A DNA stretch of 64,000 nucleotides, taken from Streptosporangium becharense. GTDB taxonomy: Bacteria; Actinomycetota; Actinomycetes; Streptosporangiales; Streptosporangiaceae. Of this stretch, positions 15,860 to 24,782 are shown one piece after another. A program made the position numbers and the translations under genes. Numbering within the stretch: position 1 is the first letter of the stretch; every line of letters starts with the position of its first letter. Below the pieces are notes generated by a model. The model did not search any database. It was not told the origin of the DNA and saw only the letters and a list, made by a program, of their open reading frames with translations. The DNA is taken from the NCBI RefSeq assembly GCF_014204985.1, contig NZ_JACHMP010000001.1:248001-312000 (forward strand), read 5' to 3'.

Positions 15860-17100
15860 GCGCGTCCGAACGCCTCGGGGACCTGCTGCGTGAACAGGCG
15901 CCGCAGGTCCTCGGCGTGCTCCTGCACCGGTACGGCGGGTTCGAGGAGTGCGAGGACGCGGTACAGGAGGCGTTGCTCGCGGCCGCGATGCGGTGGCCCG
16001 CCGAGGGCGTCCCGGAAAGCCCGCGGTCCTGGCTGGTGACCGTCGCCTCTCGCCGCCTGGTCGACCAGGTACGCAGCGAGCAGGCCCGCCGCCGCCGGGA
16101 GGTCACCGCGGCGGTACGGCAGGCGCCGGACGCCGGCCTCGCACCGGCTCCCGGCGACGAAAGCGTCGGCGACCACGACGACACCCTCACGCTACTGTTC
16201 CTGTGCTGCCACCCGGCGCTGACGCCCGCCTCCCAGGTGGCCCTCACGCTGCGCGCCGTCGGCGGCCTCACCACCGCCGAGGTGGCACGGGCGTTCCTCA
16301 CGCCGGAGGCCACCATGGCGCCGCGGATCAGCCGCGCCAAGCAACGGATCAAAGCCGTCGGCGCCTCGTTCGAGACGCCGACCGCCCAGGAGTGGGCCGG
16401 CCGGTTGGACGCCGTCCTGCACGTGCTCTACCTGATCTTCAACGAGGGCTACACCGCCGGCTCCGGACCCGACCTGCACCGCGGCGAACTCACCGCGGAG
16501 GCGATCCGGCTCACCCGTATGGTGCACCGGTCCTTGCCGGATGACGGTGAGGTCGCCGCGCTGCTGGCGCTGATGCTGCTGACCGACGCCCGCCGCGCGG
16601 CCCGCACCGGCCCGGACGGCACCCTGATACCACTGGCCGAGCAGGACCGGAGCCGGTGGGACGCCGCCATGGCCGAAGAGGGCACCGCGCTGGTCACCGG
16701 CGCCATATCCGCATCCCCCCTCGGCCCCTACCAGCTCCAGGCGGCGATCGCCGCGCTGCACGTCCAGGCGCCGCGGGCCGAGGACACCGACTGGGAACAG
16801 ATCCGCATCCTGTACGGAATCCTCACCCGGATCGCGCCGAACCCGATGGTCACGCTCAACCACGCCGTCGCGGTCGCGATGACCCGCGGCCCCAGGGCCG
16901 GGCTCGAACTGCTGGAAACCCTGGACGGCGACCCCCGGATCGCCCGGCACCACCGCCTCCACGCCGTGCGTGCCCACCTGCAGGAGCTGGCCGGCGAGTA
17001 CACCGCCGCGCGCGAGAACTACCTGCTGGCGGCCCGGCACACCACGAGCCTGCCCGAACAGCACTACCTGCTGGACAGGGCGGGCAAGCTCGGTCGATGA
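15856..17100 (+). CDS. ECF42 RNA polymerase sigma factor
   Basis: This 414-residue sigma factor has region 2 at ~15-80 (E-E-C-E-D-A-V-Q-E-A-L, P-R-S-W-L-V-T-V-A-S-R-R) and region 4 at ~108-170 (L-T-L-L-F-L-C-C-H-P-A-L, L-T-L-R-A-V-G-G-L-T-T-A-E-V-A). A long helical extension from ~185 onward contains L-I-F-N-E-G-Y, G-P-Y-Q-L-Q-A-A-I-A-A-L-H and A-P-N-P-M-V-T-L-N-H-A-V-A-V. The extension and the DGPF partners define group ECF42, whose C-terminal TPR-like domain is needed for activity and replaces an anti-sigma factor. GTG at 15856 overlaps the preceding stop. A second such locus is at 53606-55321. Confidence 0.93.
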   Translation: MSASERLGDLLREQAPQVLGVLLHRYGGFEECEDAVQEALLAAAMRWPAEGVPESPRSWLVTVASRRLVDQVRSEQARRRREVTAAVRQAPDAGLAPAPGDESVGDHDDTLTLLFLCCHPALTPASQVALTLRAVGGLTTAEVARAFLTPEATMAPRISRAKQRIKAVGASFETPTAQEWAGRLDAVLHVLYLIFNEGYTAGSGPDLHRGELTAEAIRLTRMVHRSLPDDGEVAALLALMLLTDARRAARTGPDGTLIPLAEQDRSRWDAAMAEEGTALVTGAISASPLGPYQLQAAIAALHVQAPRAEDTDWEQIRILYGILTRIAPNPMVTLNHAVAVAMTRGPRAGLELLETLDGDPRIARHHRLHAVRAHLQELAGEYTAARENYLLAARHTTSLPEQHYLLDRAGKLGR

Positions 17101-17322
17101 CAGCCGGCGAGAACGCACCCGGTGGACTGCCGCAGCGCCGTCCGTGCCCCCACCGCGAGCGGCCGGCCACCGCAGCCGGTGTCTCCAGCCCTCGGCCGCC
17201 CCGCGGGCTCCGAACCGGGCACAGCGCCGGGTTCCGGCTGTGCGGGTCCGGCGGAGCCTGTGCGGAGGAAGCCCTCGCGGTGCTCCCCTGGGACGAGGGG
17301 CGGCCGACCGCCTTCAGCCCGC

Positions 17323-17634
17323 CTACGTCGCCTGCCGCCGGCCTGCTCGGGCTCGGCGCGACATGACTCCGCTGAGGACGTTGAGCACCACACCACCTGC
17401 GAAGATCGCCCCACCGACCGTCATCTGCGCCGGCCCGCCTTCCTTGGCCGTGATCATCTGTTCGTAGGTGCGCTCGCGTCCGGCCTCGTCCACGCAGACC
17501 ATGCCGGGTCTGATGGAGCGTGCGCCGCACATGTCGCCGGAAAGTGACGTCCCGCAAGACAGCACGAACCAGACGCTTCCCAGGATCATCGCGATGATGC
17601 CGCAGATCTTCAGGAGCCGGGACACGACGTTCAC
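17323..17634 (-). CDS. small two-helix membrane protein
   Basis: This 103-residue protein has hydrophobic segments at residues ~8-30 (C-G-I-I-A-M-I-L-G-S-V-W-F-V-L) and ~70-92 (V-G-G-A-I-F-A-G-G-V-V-L-N-V-L). The ~40-residue loop between carries two Cys (residues ~36 and 47) that could form a disulfide outside the cell. It ends in a basic tail. No family was recognised. GTG at 17634. It is convergent with the ECF42 gene across about 220 bases and appears to be monocistronic. Confidence 0.65.
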   Translation of the reverse strand: MNVVSRLLKICGIIAMILGSVWFVLSCGTSLSGDMCGARSIRPGMVCVDEAGRERTYEQMITAKEGGPAQMTVGGAIFAGGVVLNVLSGVMSRRARAGRRQAT

Positions 17635-17980
17635 TCGTTGCTCCGATCACAGAGAATCCAAGCCCGCAACGCTAGCTGTGATCACTGTGCGCTCGGTGAA
17701 CGCACGGTGACAGGAAAGCGGCCGAACCCCTACCCCGCCGTGACGGTTCGCCACCGCTTGCCCGGCGGTGCGATCCCGCTGACGGACCCGCCGCAGCCAC
17801 CCCCGGGCGTCGATGACGTCGGCGCGGCCAGAGGTCCGATCTGCTGGTCGGCGACCATCGTCTGCATGAGGTGGATCTCCACTGCGGACGGTCCTGGACG
17901 CGCCACAACCGACACCGTACGGATTCAGCCGACGACTCCCAGGCGGATGACATCAGTGGACGAGATGCCAAGAAGGCGCA
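17635..17980. other. gap: no gene recognised
   Basis: These 346 bases run from the start of the small membrane protein to the stop of the FAD oxidoreductase. A 61-codon minus-strand frame with a Gly-rich, Cys-containing middle exists at 17730-17915, but it has no ribosome-binding site or family resemblance. Confidence 0.4.
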
Positions 17981-19288
17981 TCAGCCCAGGACTGTGCCCG
18001 AGTTCTCGGTGCCGCGGGGACGCTTGCGGGAGAACGCCGAAAGGTCTATGGCCAGGCCGGTGTGCTCGCCGACGAATCGCACCGGCCGTTCGTCGTGATC
18101 TACGCCGTTCTCGGTCTGTTCGATGATCGCGGCGAGGAACTTGCCGACGACCGGCGCGTTCTTGAACTGGTTACCGCTCGTCCCCATGGCGACGTAGAAC
18201 CCGTCCAGCTCCGTACGGTCGTAGATCGGCGTCCAGTCGTCGGCGACGTCGTAGACTCCCACGACCCCGCGAGCCCGATTCGGTATCTCCAACGCCGGTA
18301 GCCGTCGCGCAGCCCTCGTCACCTGGGCCTGGAACACCGCCGTCGTCGCATGCGCAGTGACGGCATCCGGGTCGTCCACCCACTGCAGCGGGTCGCATTC
18401 CGGTTCCGTACCACCGACCAGCAGTCCCCCGCCGGCCTCACCGCGCAGGTAGACACCCAGGTCCATGTCCGCGACGCAGATCCCGGCGCGGTTGTCGGCG
18501 CCGAACCCCACGGGGGCCGCGACGTGCGCGACCTCCTGCCGTAACGGCCGGCATCCCACGGTGAAGTCGGATCCGACCGAGGCCAACTCGTTGATGCGGG
18601 TCGACCATGGGCCTGCGGCGTTGACCACCACGCCGCAGGGGATCCTGCTCCCGTCCGCGAGTGTCACCGCGGTGACCCGGCCATGGGCCCGTTCGATCCC
18701 GCGCACCGACGCATGGAACCGGAACTCGGCACTGTGTGCCCGCGCGGCGGCGGCCAGATTCTGCGCCGCCAGTTGCGGATCGTTCACGAACCCCGCATCA
18801 GGTGTGTACACGGCACCCAGCGTGGTTTCGGTCTCGGCCCAGAACTCGTCGTCGTCGATACGTTTCGGTGGCCAGTACCTGCCGACGTCGATACCCGGGA
18901 TCCGCTCCGACAGGTCCGCACTCGTCCACTCCTCGAACGGGATACCCGCGTTCTGGAACAGCGGCAGGTACACCGACCGAGGAGCCACGTCCACGTCCAG
19001 CATCGCCATCCCGCACCGTACGTACCGAGCCAACGGCCCGACATCGCGGCCAAGGTGCTCCGCCCACGACCTCCAGCCGAAGTGCGCCTCCCAGGCGGTG
19101 GCGACGCCCGCGGCGGTGGAGAAGTTGAACCGCACCACCGCGCTGGACGCACTCGTGGAGCCGTGGCCGGCTCCCCCGGTCTTGTCGACCGCCGTCACCT
19201 GCCAGCCACGGCGGGCGAGTTCCAAGGCGACCGACGCGCCGATCACTCCCGACCCGATCACCACGACATCCGTGCGCTTACCGGGCAC
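17981..19288 (-). CDS. DAO-type FAD-dependent oxidoreductase
   Basis: This 435-residue flavoprotein of the D-amino-acid oxidase/sarcosine-oxidase family has the FAD loop V-V-V-I-G-S-G-V-I-G-A-S at residues 8-19, G-H-G-S-T-S-A-S-S near 42 and A-A-G-P-W-S near 228. The C-terminal Y-V-A-M-G-T-S-G-N-Q-F-K-N-A-P lines the flavin. It probably oxidises a C-N bond of an amino acid or N-methyl compound. The start is GTG at 19288, eleven bases inside the 3' end of the preceding esterase gene. As third gene of the amidohydrolase-esterase operon, it may oxidise the amine released by those hydrolases. Confidence 0.85.
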   Translation of the reverse strand: MPGKRTDVVVIGSGVIGASVALELARRGWQVTAVDKTGGAGHGSTSASSAVVRFNFSTAAGVATAWEAHFGWRSWAEHLGRDVGPLARYVRCGMAMLDVDVAPRSVYLPLFQNAGIPFEEWTSADLSERIPGIDVGRYWPPKRIDDDEFWAETETTLGAVYTPDAGFVNDPQLAAQNLAAAARAHSAEFRFHASVRGIERAHGRVTAVTLADGSRIPCGVVVNAAGPWSTRINELASVGSDFTVGCRPLRQEVAHVAAPVGFGADNRAGICVADMDLGVYLRGEAGGGLLVGGTEPECDPLQWVDDPDAVTAHATTAVFQAQVTRAARRLPALEIPNRARGVVGVYDVADDWTPIYDRTELDGFYVAMGTSGNQFKNAPVVGKFLAAIIEQTENGVDHDERPVRFVGEHTGLAIDLSAFSRKRPRGTENSGTVLG

Positions 19289-20132
19289 GGCAGGTCCTGA
19301 GATAACTGAGGAACGAGGCCTGCAGGCCGGTCACGTGCGTTTCGTCCAGGATCGCGCTGGTGACGGCTCCGCTGCGCGAGGTGAGACGGTGCAGGAGGGC
19401 GGCCGTGTTCTTCGTGATGCTCTGGTAGACGGCCAGGTCGCCGAGAAGCTCTCGGACGTTGAAGGTCACGTGCAGCCTGGCCGCATGCCGGCTGTCCCCC
19501 ATCTCTTCGAGCTGGGCGAAGACCTGACTGTCCGTACTGACGACGCCGGGGCTTCCCGCTCCGACGCTCTCGAAGAGCGTGCTGCCGGAGAGCCAGGTGT
19601 AGAGGCTGAAAAGTCCGCCGTAGGAGTAGCCGTAAAGGCCGTGACCGCTCGCGGCTGTGCCGTAGTCGCGTTCGATCCGCGGGTGCAGTTCCGCGGTGAG
19701 GAAGCTCAGGAACGCATCGGCGTGGGTGTCGCTCAACTCGGCGAGGTAGGCGTCGGCTTCCTCGCGCGTCATCACACCCGCTTGGAATCCCTTCTCCACG
19801 GCATCCAAGAACTCCTGGGCGATGGGCTCGCCGGGTGGCACGAGGTCTCTGTTGCGCAGCCGTGCCCAGTGCTGTGCTTCCTCGCCCGCGTAACCGACGC
19901 TGACCTGGATATAGGGCTGGATCTGCTGCATGGGGTCCAGCTGGGTGATGATGAGCGGAGCCGTCATGCCCACGGCCCAATTGCCGTCGAGCACGTACAC
20001 CGCGGGCGCCGGCGTCGTGGCGGGGTCGTAGCCCGGTGGCGTGGTGACCCAGACGCCGTAGTCGTACCCACCGCTGGAACGCAGCTCGAAGTAGTCGGTG
20101 TGGGCGAGGCAGCCCTGCCACATGGCGCTCAT
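19278..20132 (-). CDS. alpha/beta-hydrolase esterase (esterase D/Fes-like)
   Basis: This 284-residue hydrolase of the putative-esterase family has A-V-Y-V-L-D-G-N-W near residue 44, the nucleophile elbow G-Y-S170-Y-G-G, and the likely catalytic His in E-T-H-V-T-G near residue 265. There is no signal peptide, so it acts in the cytoplasm. Its ATG at 20132 overlaps the amidohydrolase stop (ATGA), and its end overlaps the oxidoreductase gene. The three enzymes are thus one coupled operon that probably hydrolyses and then oxidises an ester/amide substrate. The substrate is unknown. Confidence 0.85.
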   Translation of the reverse strand: MSAMWQGCLAHTDYFELRSSGGYDYGVWVTTPPGYDPATTPAPAVYVLDGNWAVGMTAPLIITQLDPMQQIQPYIQVSVGYAGEEAQHWARLRNRDLVPPGEPIAQEFLDAVEKGFQAGVMTREEADAYLAELSDTHADAFLSFLTAELHPRIERDYGTAASGHGLYGYSYGGLFSLYTWLSGSTLFESVGAGSPGVVSTDSQVFAQLEEMGDSRHAARLHVTFNVRELLGDLAVYQSITKNTAALLHRLTSRSGAVTSAILDETHVTGLQASFLSYLRTCRAR

Positions 20133-21358
20133 CGCAGGTCCTTCACCACGCGTCCGGCCTGGACGACGAGGACGGCGTTGGCGGGGTCGGCGAAGAGCTT
20201 CGGATCTTCGAGCGGGTTGCCGTTCCAGAGCACAAGGTCTGCCTGCATGCCGGGAGCGATGACCCCCACCTGGTCCGACAGGCCCAGGATCTCGGCGTTG
20301 GTCTTCGTGGCCGCCACGAGAGCTTCCATCGGCGTCTCCAGCTCCGCGCGCAACTTGAGCTCTTCACCTCGGCGGTCCTGAGCCGGACCGATGAGATCGG
20401 AACCCAGCCCGATCCGCACTCCGGCCTCCTTGGCGGCAGCGAGCGCCTCGGTCATCCGCTCACGGACACCCAGCACACGATCGCGGACCGACTCGCCGAG
20501 GCCGACTTCCGCGGGGTCATGCAGCAGTCGCTCGACGACGGCGAACGTGGGCACAAGGGCGACCCCGCGCGTGGCCATCAAGGTGGCCGTGGGCTCATCG
20601 AGGTCGGTGCCGTGCTCGACACAGCGCGCCCCGGCCTCGACCGCGTTCCGAATGCCCTCGTTGTTGTGGGCGTGAACCGTCACGTAAGTGCTCCGTGCCG
20701 CGGCTTCCTGCACAGCGACGGCGATCTCCTCCACGGTGAACTGGGTGTCGGTCAGCTGGTCGTGAGCGCTGACCACTCCCCCGGTCACACAGAGCTTCAG
20801 GAAGGAGGCTCCGCGGCGGAAGGCCTCGCGTACGTTGCCTCGCAGCTCGTCCGCGTTGCCCGACATCATGGACAGTGCGCACAGACCCGGAAGGTGATGG
20901 CCGCTCCACAGCTCGGTGGGTTCCCAGTCGGCTCCGTAGTAGCCGTGCCCACCGATCTGGCACTGCACAGGTCCGCACGACAGGACGCGTGGTCCCCTGA
21001 CCTTGCCCTTCGCGATCGTGGTGACGACGCCGCCGTCGATCCCACCGGTGTCCCGGACGGTCGTGAAGCCGGCGTCGAGCGCTGCGCCGGCCGTGGCGAA
21101 GATGTCCGCCGCGATCTCGGCGGCACTGATCTGGAACGAGAACTGCGGCTGGATCGGGCTCGACAGGCCCAGGTGAACGTGCGCGTCGATCAGGCCGGGC
21201 GTCATCGTCAGTCCCCCGGCGTCGAGCCGCTCGCCGGGTTCGTCGCTGGAGGCCCCGAGCTGGGTGATCCGCCCGTCTTCGACGGTGACGTCGACGTCTA
21301 TGGGGTCATGCCCCGTCCCGTCGGCGACCGCCGCGCCGACCACCTGCAAACGTCCCAC
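20129..21358 (-). CDS. amidohydrolase (imidazolonepropionase/prolidase-like)
   Basis: This 409-residue metal-dependent hydrolase has a composite beta-sandwich and TIM barrel. The metal motif D-A-H-V-H-L is at ~60, a candidate carbamylated lysine lies in F-L-K-L-C-V-T-G-G near 172, H-A-H-N-N near 218, E-H-G-T-D near 240 and the catalytic Asp in G-L-G-S-D-L near 315. The family includes Xaa-Pro dipeptidases and aryl amidases. The GTG at 21358 follows GGAGGG by eight bases, so an upstream in-frame ATG was not used. It is first gene of a three-gene operon, divergent from a TetR gene across about 90 bases. Confidence 0.87.
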   Translation of the reverse strand: MGRLQVVGAAVADGTGHDPIDVDVTVEDGRITQLGASSDEPGERLDAGGLTMTPGLIDAHVHLGLSSPIQPQFSFQISAAEIAADIFATAGAALDAGFTTVRDTGGIDGGVVTTIAKGKVRGPRVLSCGPVQCQIGGHGYYGADWEPTELWSGHHLPGLCALSMMSGNADELRGNVREAFRRGASFLKLCVTGGVVSAHDQLTDTQFTVEEIAVAVQEAAARSTYVTVHAHNNEGIRNAVEAGARCVEHGTDLDEPTATLMATRGVALVPTFAVVERLLHDPAEVGLGESVRDRVLGVRERMTEALAAAKEAGVRIGLGSDLIGPAQDRRGEELKLRAELETPMEALVAATKTNAEILGLSDQVGVIAPGMQADLVLWNGNPLEDPKLFADPANAVLVVQAGRVVKDLR

Positions 21359-21427
21359 GAGTCGTTCCCTCCGCCGTCGCGAGCTGACTGCGACCATGTA
21401 CGAAGCAACACGGCGCCGCCAGCAATC

Positions 21428-21443
21428 TTTTCCAATGGATAAA
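21428..21443. promoter_or_regulatory. candidate TetR operator in the divergent region
   Basis: TTTTCCA-A-TGGATAAA is an almost perfect dyad (TTT[A]TCCA on each side) and the only AT-rich spot in the gap between the amidohydrolase and the TetR gene. It lies directly before the TetR start, as expected for an autoregulated divergent repressor. Confidence 0.5.
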
Positions 21444-21445
21444 CT

Positions 21446-22084
21446 GTGGGAGTGATCCTGTCAACCACGGAACGCAAAGGCGACGCACGCGAGCGCCTCC
21501 TGGCCCGGCTCCTCGACGCCTTCGACGAGGCCCTTCCCTCACCGGAGGTGTCGCTCCGCGAGATCGCCGCCCGGACCGAGACCAGCCACGCCCTCCTGCG
21601 ATACCACTTCGGGTCACTCTCGGGCGTCCTGGCGGCCATGCTCAAGGCACAGCGATCTCGTGACAACGAGGCCCTTTTCGCAGCCGCCCAGCAGGGCACC
21701 TTCGCCAACTTCGTCGTGGCGATCTGGCGGACCTACACCCGCCCGGAGCAGTTGTCGCGTGTCCGCGGCTTCTTCCACGTCGCAGGACTGGCCGCGTACA
21801 GGCCGGAGGACTTCCGTGAGTTCATCGACTCGCTCGACGACCTGACCAAGATGCTGGCCTCACTCGCGGAACGCGAAGGGCACGACACCGGGGAAGCGCT
21901 GACCATGGCCACCGTCGCCATTGCCGCGATCCGCGGCCTGCTCCTACAGGAAGTCCTGACTCCAGGAGTCCACTCGGAGAACGCCGTCGACTTGATCCTG
22001 CGCATGCTCCCCGGCAACGCGACCGGTGTTCACTCAGGCGATGGAGTACGCCCGCACCATCAAGCAGGCCGTCCCGCACCATGA
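21446..22084 (+). CDS. TetR-family regulator
   Basis: This ~212-residue regulator has its HTH at residues ~28-50 (S-L-R-E-I-A-A-R-T-E-T-S-H-A-L-L-R-Y-H-F-G-S) and a helical ligand domain. The start is GTG at 21446 or 21452. Neither has a clear ribosome-binding site, so translation may be leaderless. The last ~15 residues, after M-L-P-G-N-A-T-G, look out of character and reach the truncated glycosidase remnant, so the true C-terminus may have been altered by the neighbouring deletion. It probably represses the divergent amidohydrolase operon. Confidence 0.85.
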   Translation: MGVILSTTERKGDARERLLARLLDAFDEALPSPEVSLREIAARTETSHALLRYHFGSLSGVLAAMLKAQRSRDNEALFAAAQQGTFANFVVAIWRTYTRPEQLSRVRGFFHVAGLAAYRPEDFREFIDSLDDLTKMLASLAEREGHDTGEALTMATVAIAAIRGLLLQEVLTPGVHSENAVDLILRMLPGNATGVHSGDGVRPHHQAGRPAP

Positions 22085-22087
22085 CGA

Positions 22088-22576
22088 TCACGCACAGTTT
22101 CCAGTAATGGCGGTAGGCGGTGACCTCCCCGGACTTGCGGGCCTTGTGAGGATGCCCGTCACCTTCCGGACGTAGGCCCGGAAGCGCTCGACGGCCTGGT
22201 CGCCCATCCATCCCCCGGCCTCGGCGAACCACCGCGGGTGGGTGAAGTGGTGCAGGGTGATGACCGGCGTGAGCCCCAGCTCCAGAGCGGTGTCGATCAT
22301 CCTGCGATAGTGGGCGAGCTCGGCCAGGGAGAAGTGTCCCGGGGACGGTTCGACGCGGGCCCATTCGATGCCGAAGCGGTAGGTGTTCAGACCGGCCTCG
22401 GCCAGCAGGCGCATGTCCTCGGCGTAGCGATGGTAGCTGTCGATCGCGTCGCCGCTGCGCTGCATCCCGGGCATCTGCTGCTCCAGGGCCCACCAGTCGC
22501 TGTTGACGTTGTTGCCTTCCACCTGGTGCGGCGCGGTCGCCGCACCCCAGAGGAAGCCGGGGAGGAGTTGAGGCAT
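22088..22576 (-). pseudogene. GH1 beta-glucosidase N-terminal fragment
   Basis: The ATG at 22576 opens a family-1 glycoside hydrolase: L-P-G-F-L-W-G-A-A-T-A-P-H-Q-V-E-G-N, then F-G-I-E-W-A-R-V-E-P and T-L-H-H-F-T-H-P. Homology ends after about 145 residues, where full-length enzymes run to 400-450. Both catalytic glutamates (in T-x-N-E-P and E-N-G) are missing. The truncation point abuts the 3' end of the TetR gene, so a deletion removed the rest. Confidence 0.85.
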
Positions 22577-22698
22577 GGTTGAGTTCCTTGCTCGAGACCA
22601 TGAAGTCGGCGCCGGCGTCACGCTAGCACGAAAATCGAATCGCATTACTAATTTGAGATGCGCGTGACGAGGTCCGCGGGCGGCGGGCCGCGCACAGG

Positions 22699-22774
22699 GC
22701 CGGACGCCGCACACGAAGCCGGCGGCCGATCACGAAGCCGGACGCCGCGCACGGAGCCGGCGGCCGATCGCGGC
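22699..22774. repeat. 38-bp tandem duplication
   Basis: Two copies of a 38-base unit (22699-22736 and 22737-22774, a few mismatches) lie just beyond the stop of the TetR gene at 22776. Each is built of the short motifs GCCGGACGCCGC and CCGGCGGCCGATC, which can also pair with themselves. It is likely a local slippage product, possibly acting as a terminator. Confidence 0.7.
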
Positions 22775-22775
22775 C

Positions 22776-23387
22776 CTAGCCGCGCGCGTTGACGCGGTAG
22801 TGCGCGCTCAGGAGCGGCCAAGTCGCCGCGGCCATCCCGGCCGGGGTCTGCGGGCACCCGCGCTGGAGCCAGTCGACGGCCACGCCGATGAGCGCACCGG
22901 CGATGAACGCGGCCGTGACGTCGCGCGGGACGTCCTGTGGCAGATCTCCGGCGTCGACCCGGGCCATGTGGTCGTGGACGGCCTCGGCGATGCGGCGGCG
23001 CGTGTGGTCGACGACGCGCGCGCTGCCCTGCGGCCCCAGCAGCGCGCGATACAGCCCGGCGTGCCCGGCGAGGCTGGCGAAGAACGCCGCCAGTGCCTCG
23101 ATCGCCTCCTGCGGCAGATCCGCCGAGTCGGGGGCGGGGGCGGGCAGGGACTCGATCAGACCGTCGATCATCGCGGTGCAGGCGTCCTCGGCCAGCTCGT
23201 GGACGTCCCGGTAGTGGTCGTAGAAGGCCGAGCGGCTCACTTCGGCGCCTTCGGCGACGTCGGAGACGCTGACCCGGGACAGATCCCGCTCCTCGACCAG
23301 CCGGATCAGCGCGCGCGCCAGGGCTGATCGAGTGCGGCGCACGCGCCGGTCGCCCGATGGGGTGTTGCTGTCTCTGGTGGTGGCCAC
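22776..23387 (-). CDS. TetR-family regulator divergent from the P450 operon
   Basis: This 203-residue protein has its DNA-binding domain at residues ~18-62 (V-S-V-S-D-V-A-E-G-A-E-V-S-R-S-A-F-Y-D-H-Y-R-D) and a helical ligand domain with a trailing V-D-W-L-Q-R-G. GTG at 23387. The ~135-base gap to the ferredoxin-reductase gene contains direct TGTAGG repeats around 23416-23435 that could be its operator. Control of the P450 operon is inferred from the divergent arrangement, which is usual for such clusters. Confidence 0.87.
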   Translation of the reverse strand: MATTRDSNTPSGDRRVRRTRSALARALIRLVEERDLSRVSVSDVAEGAEVSRSAFYDHYRDVHELAEDACTAMIDGLIESLPAPAPDSADLPQEAIEALAAFFASLAGHAGLYRALLGPQGSARVVDHTRRRIAEAVHDHMARVDAGDLPQDVPRDVTAAFIAGALIGVAVDWLQRGCPQTPAGMAAATWPLLSAHYRVNARG

Positions 23388-23524
23388 ACCTGAGCATACC
23401 GAATGACGACATTTGTAGGTTTTCTTACACCTGTAGGCTAATGTGTGGGCCGAACAACGAAGGGATCTCGACACATGCGGACACGTGCAGGCCGAGCCGC
23501 CGCCCTCCACCCGGGCGACGCCTC

Positions 23525-24688
23525 GTGACCCCGCCCGGACGCGTTCTGATCGTCGGCGCGTCGGCCGCCGGGCTGAGCACGGCGGAGGCGCTGCGGCGGC
23601 ACGGCTACCGGGGGCACCTGACGCTGCTGGACGCCGAACCCCATCTCCCCTACGACCGGCCACCGCTGTCGAAGCAGGTCCTGGCCGGCGCCTGGGAACC
23701 GGCCCGTGCCGGGCTCCGCAGCCAGGCGCAGCTGGAGGCCCTGGACGCCGAGTTCGTGCGGGGCGAGCCCGCCGTCGCCCTGGACGCGGCGGCCCGCGCG
23801 GTGACCACCGCCACCGGGCGGGTGCTGCGTGCTGACGCCGTGGTCGTCGCCACCGGCCTGACCGCCCGCCGGCTGCCGGGACAGGACGGTCTGGCGGGCG
23901 TGCACACGCTGCGCGGCCTGGACGACGCGCTCGCCCTGCGCGCCGGCCTGAGCGACGGCACCCGGCTCGTGGTCGTGGGTGAGGGCGTGCTGGGGGCGGA
24001 GATCGCCGCCACCGTCCGCACCATGGGCCGGCAGGTCACGCTCGCCGGACTGGGGGCCGCCCTGCTGAGCGACCAGCTCGGTGACGTGGTCGGCGCGATG
24101 CTCACCCGGACGCACGCCGAGCGCGGGGTCCGGCTGCGGCTGGGCGTCGCGGTCGACGCCCTGACCGGCGCCGGAGGCCGGGTCACCGGGGTGCGGCTGG
24201 CCACCGGCGAGCTCCTGCCCGCCGACGTCGTCGTGGTGGCCGTCGGCTCCCGCCCGGCGACCGGCTGGTTGCGGGACAGCGGGCTCAGCCTGGGCGACGG
24301 GGTGGAGTGCGACTCCCGCTGCCGTGCCGCCGAGGGCGTCTACGCCGTCGGGGACGTGGCCTCCTTCGCCCACGAGGGCCTCGGCAGGCGGCTGCGCCTG
24401 GAGAACCGCACCAACGCCACCGAGCAGGCCCAGGCGGTGGCGGCCAACATCCTCGGCGCCGACCGTCCGTACACGCCGATCCCGTACTTCTGGACCGACC
24501 AGTACGACGTCAAGATCCAGGCTCACGGCCTGCCGTCGCCGTCGGCCGAGGTGACCATCGCCGAAGGCGATCCGGAACAGCACCGTTTCGCCGCGCTCTA
24601 CCGCGAGAACGGCCGGGTCACCGGCGTGCTCGGCTGGAACATGCCCAAGCAGGCACGCCTCCTGCGGCAGCAGGCCCTGACCACCTGA
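23525..24688 (+). CDS. NAD(P)H-ferredoxin reductase of a P450 system
   Basis: This 387-residue FAD enzyme of the putidaredoxin-reductase type has the FAD loop V-L-I-V-G-A-S-A-A-G-L-S at residues ~7-18, L-P-Y-D-R-P-P-L-S-K near 42, the NAD(P) loop V-V-V-G-E-G-V-L-G-A-E-I near 155, and A-V-G-D-V-A-S-F near 275. It passes electrons from NAD(P)H to the [3Fe-4S] ferredoxin encoded two genes downstream. GTG at 23525 fits the family's N-terminus. The in-frame extension upstream is not protein-like. Confidence 0.9.
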   Translation: MTPPGRVLIVGASAAGLSTAEALRRHGYRGHLTLLDAEPHLPYDRPPLSKQVLAGAWEPARAGLRSQAQLEALDAEFVRGEPAVALDAAARAVTTATGRVLRADAVVVATGLTARRLPGQDGLAGVHTLRGLDDALALRAGLSDGTRLVVVGEGVLGAEIAATVRTMGRQVTLAGLGAALLSDQLGDVVGAMLTRTHAERGVRLRLGVAVDALTGAGGRVTGVRLATGELLPADVVVVAVGSRPATGWLRDSGLSLGDGVECDSRCRAAEGVYAVGDVASFAHEGLGRRLRLENRTNATEQAQAVAANILGADRPYTPIPYFWTDQYDVKIQAHGLPSPSAEVTIAEGDPEQHRFAALYRENGRVTGVLGWNMPKQARLLRQQALTT

Positions 24689-24782
24689 CAGAGCACCCCA
24701 CCCCGGCGCCCGCACACGGCCCGGGAGCAGCCGATCGCCTGCCTGGGCGGCAGGCGGCCATCCATTACCCAGGAGACGCCGA

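Noticed and set aside
17730..17915. 61-codon minus-strand frame with a Gly-rich, Cys-containing core resembling a peptide precursor
   Set aside because: No ribosome-binding site, no modification enzyme nearby, and no recognisable leader; probably chance in GC-rich DNA.
22699..22774. Possible CRISPR-like repeats
   Set aside because: Only two directly abutting copies with no spacer; a simple tandem duplication.
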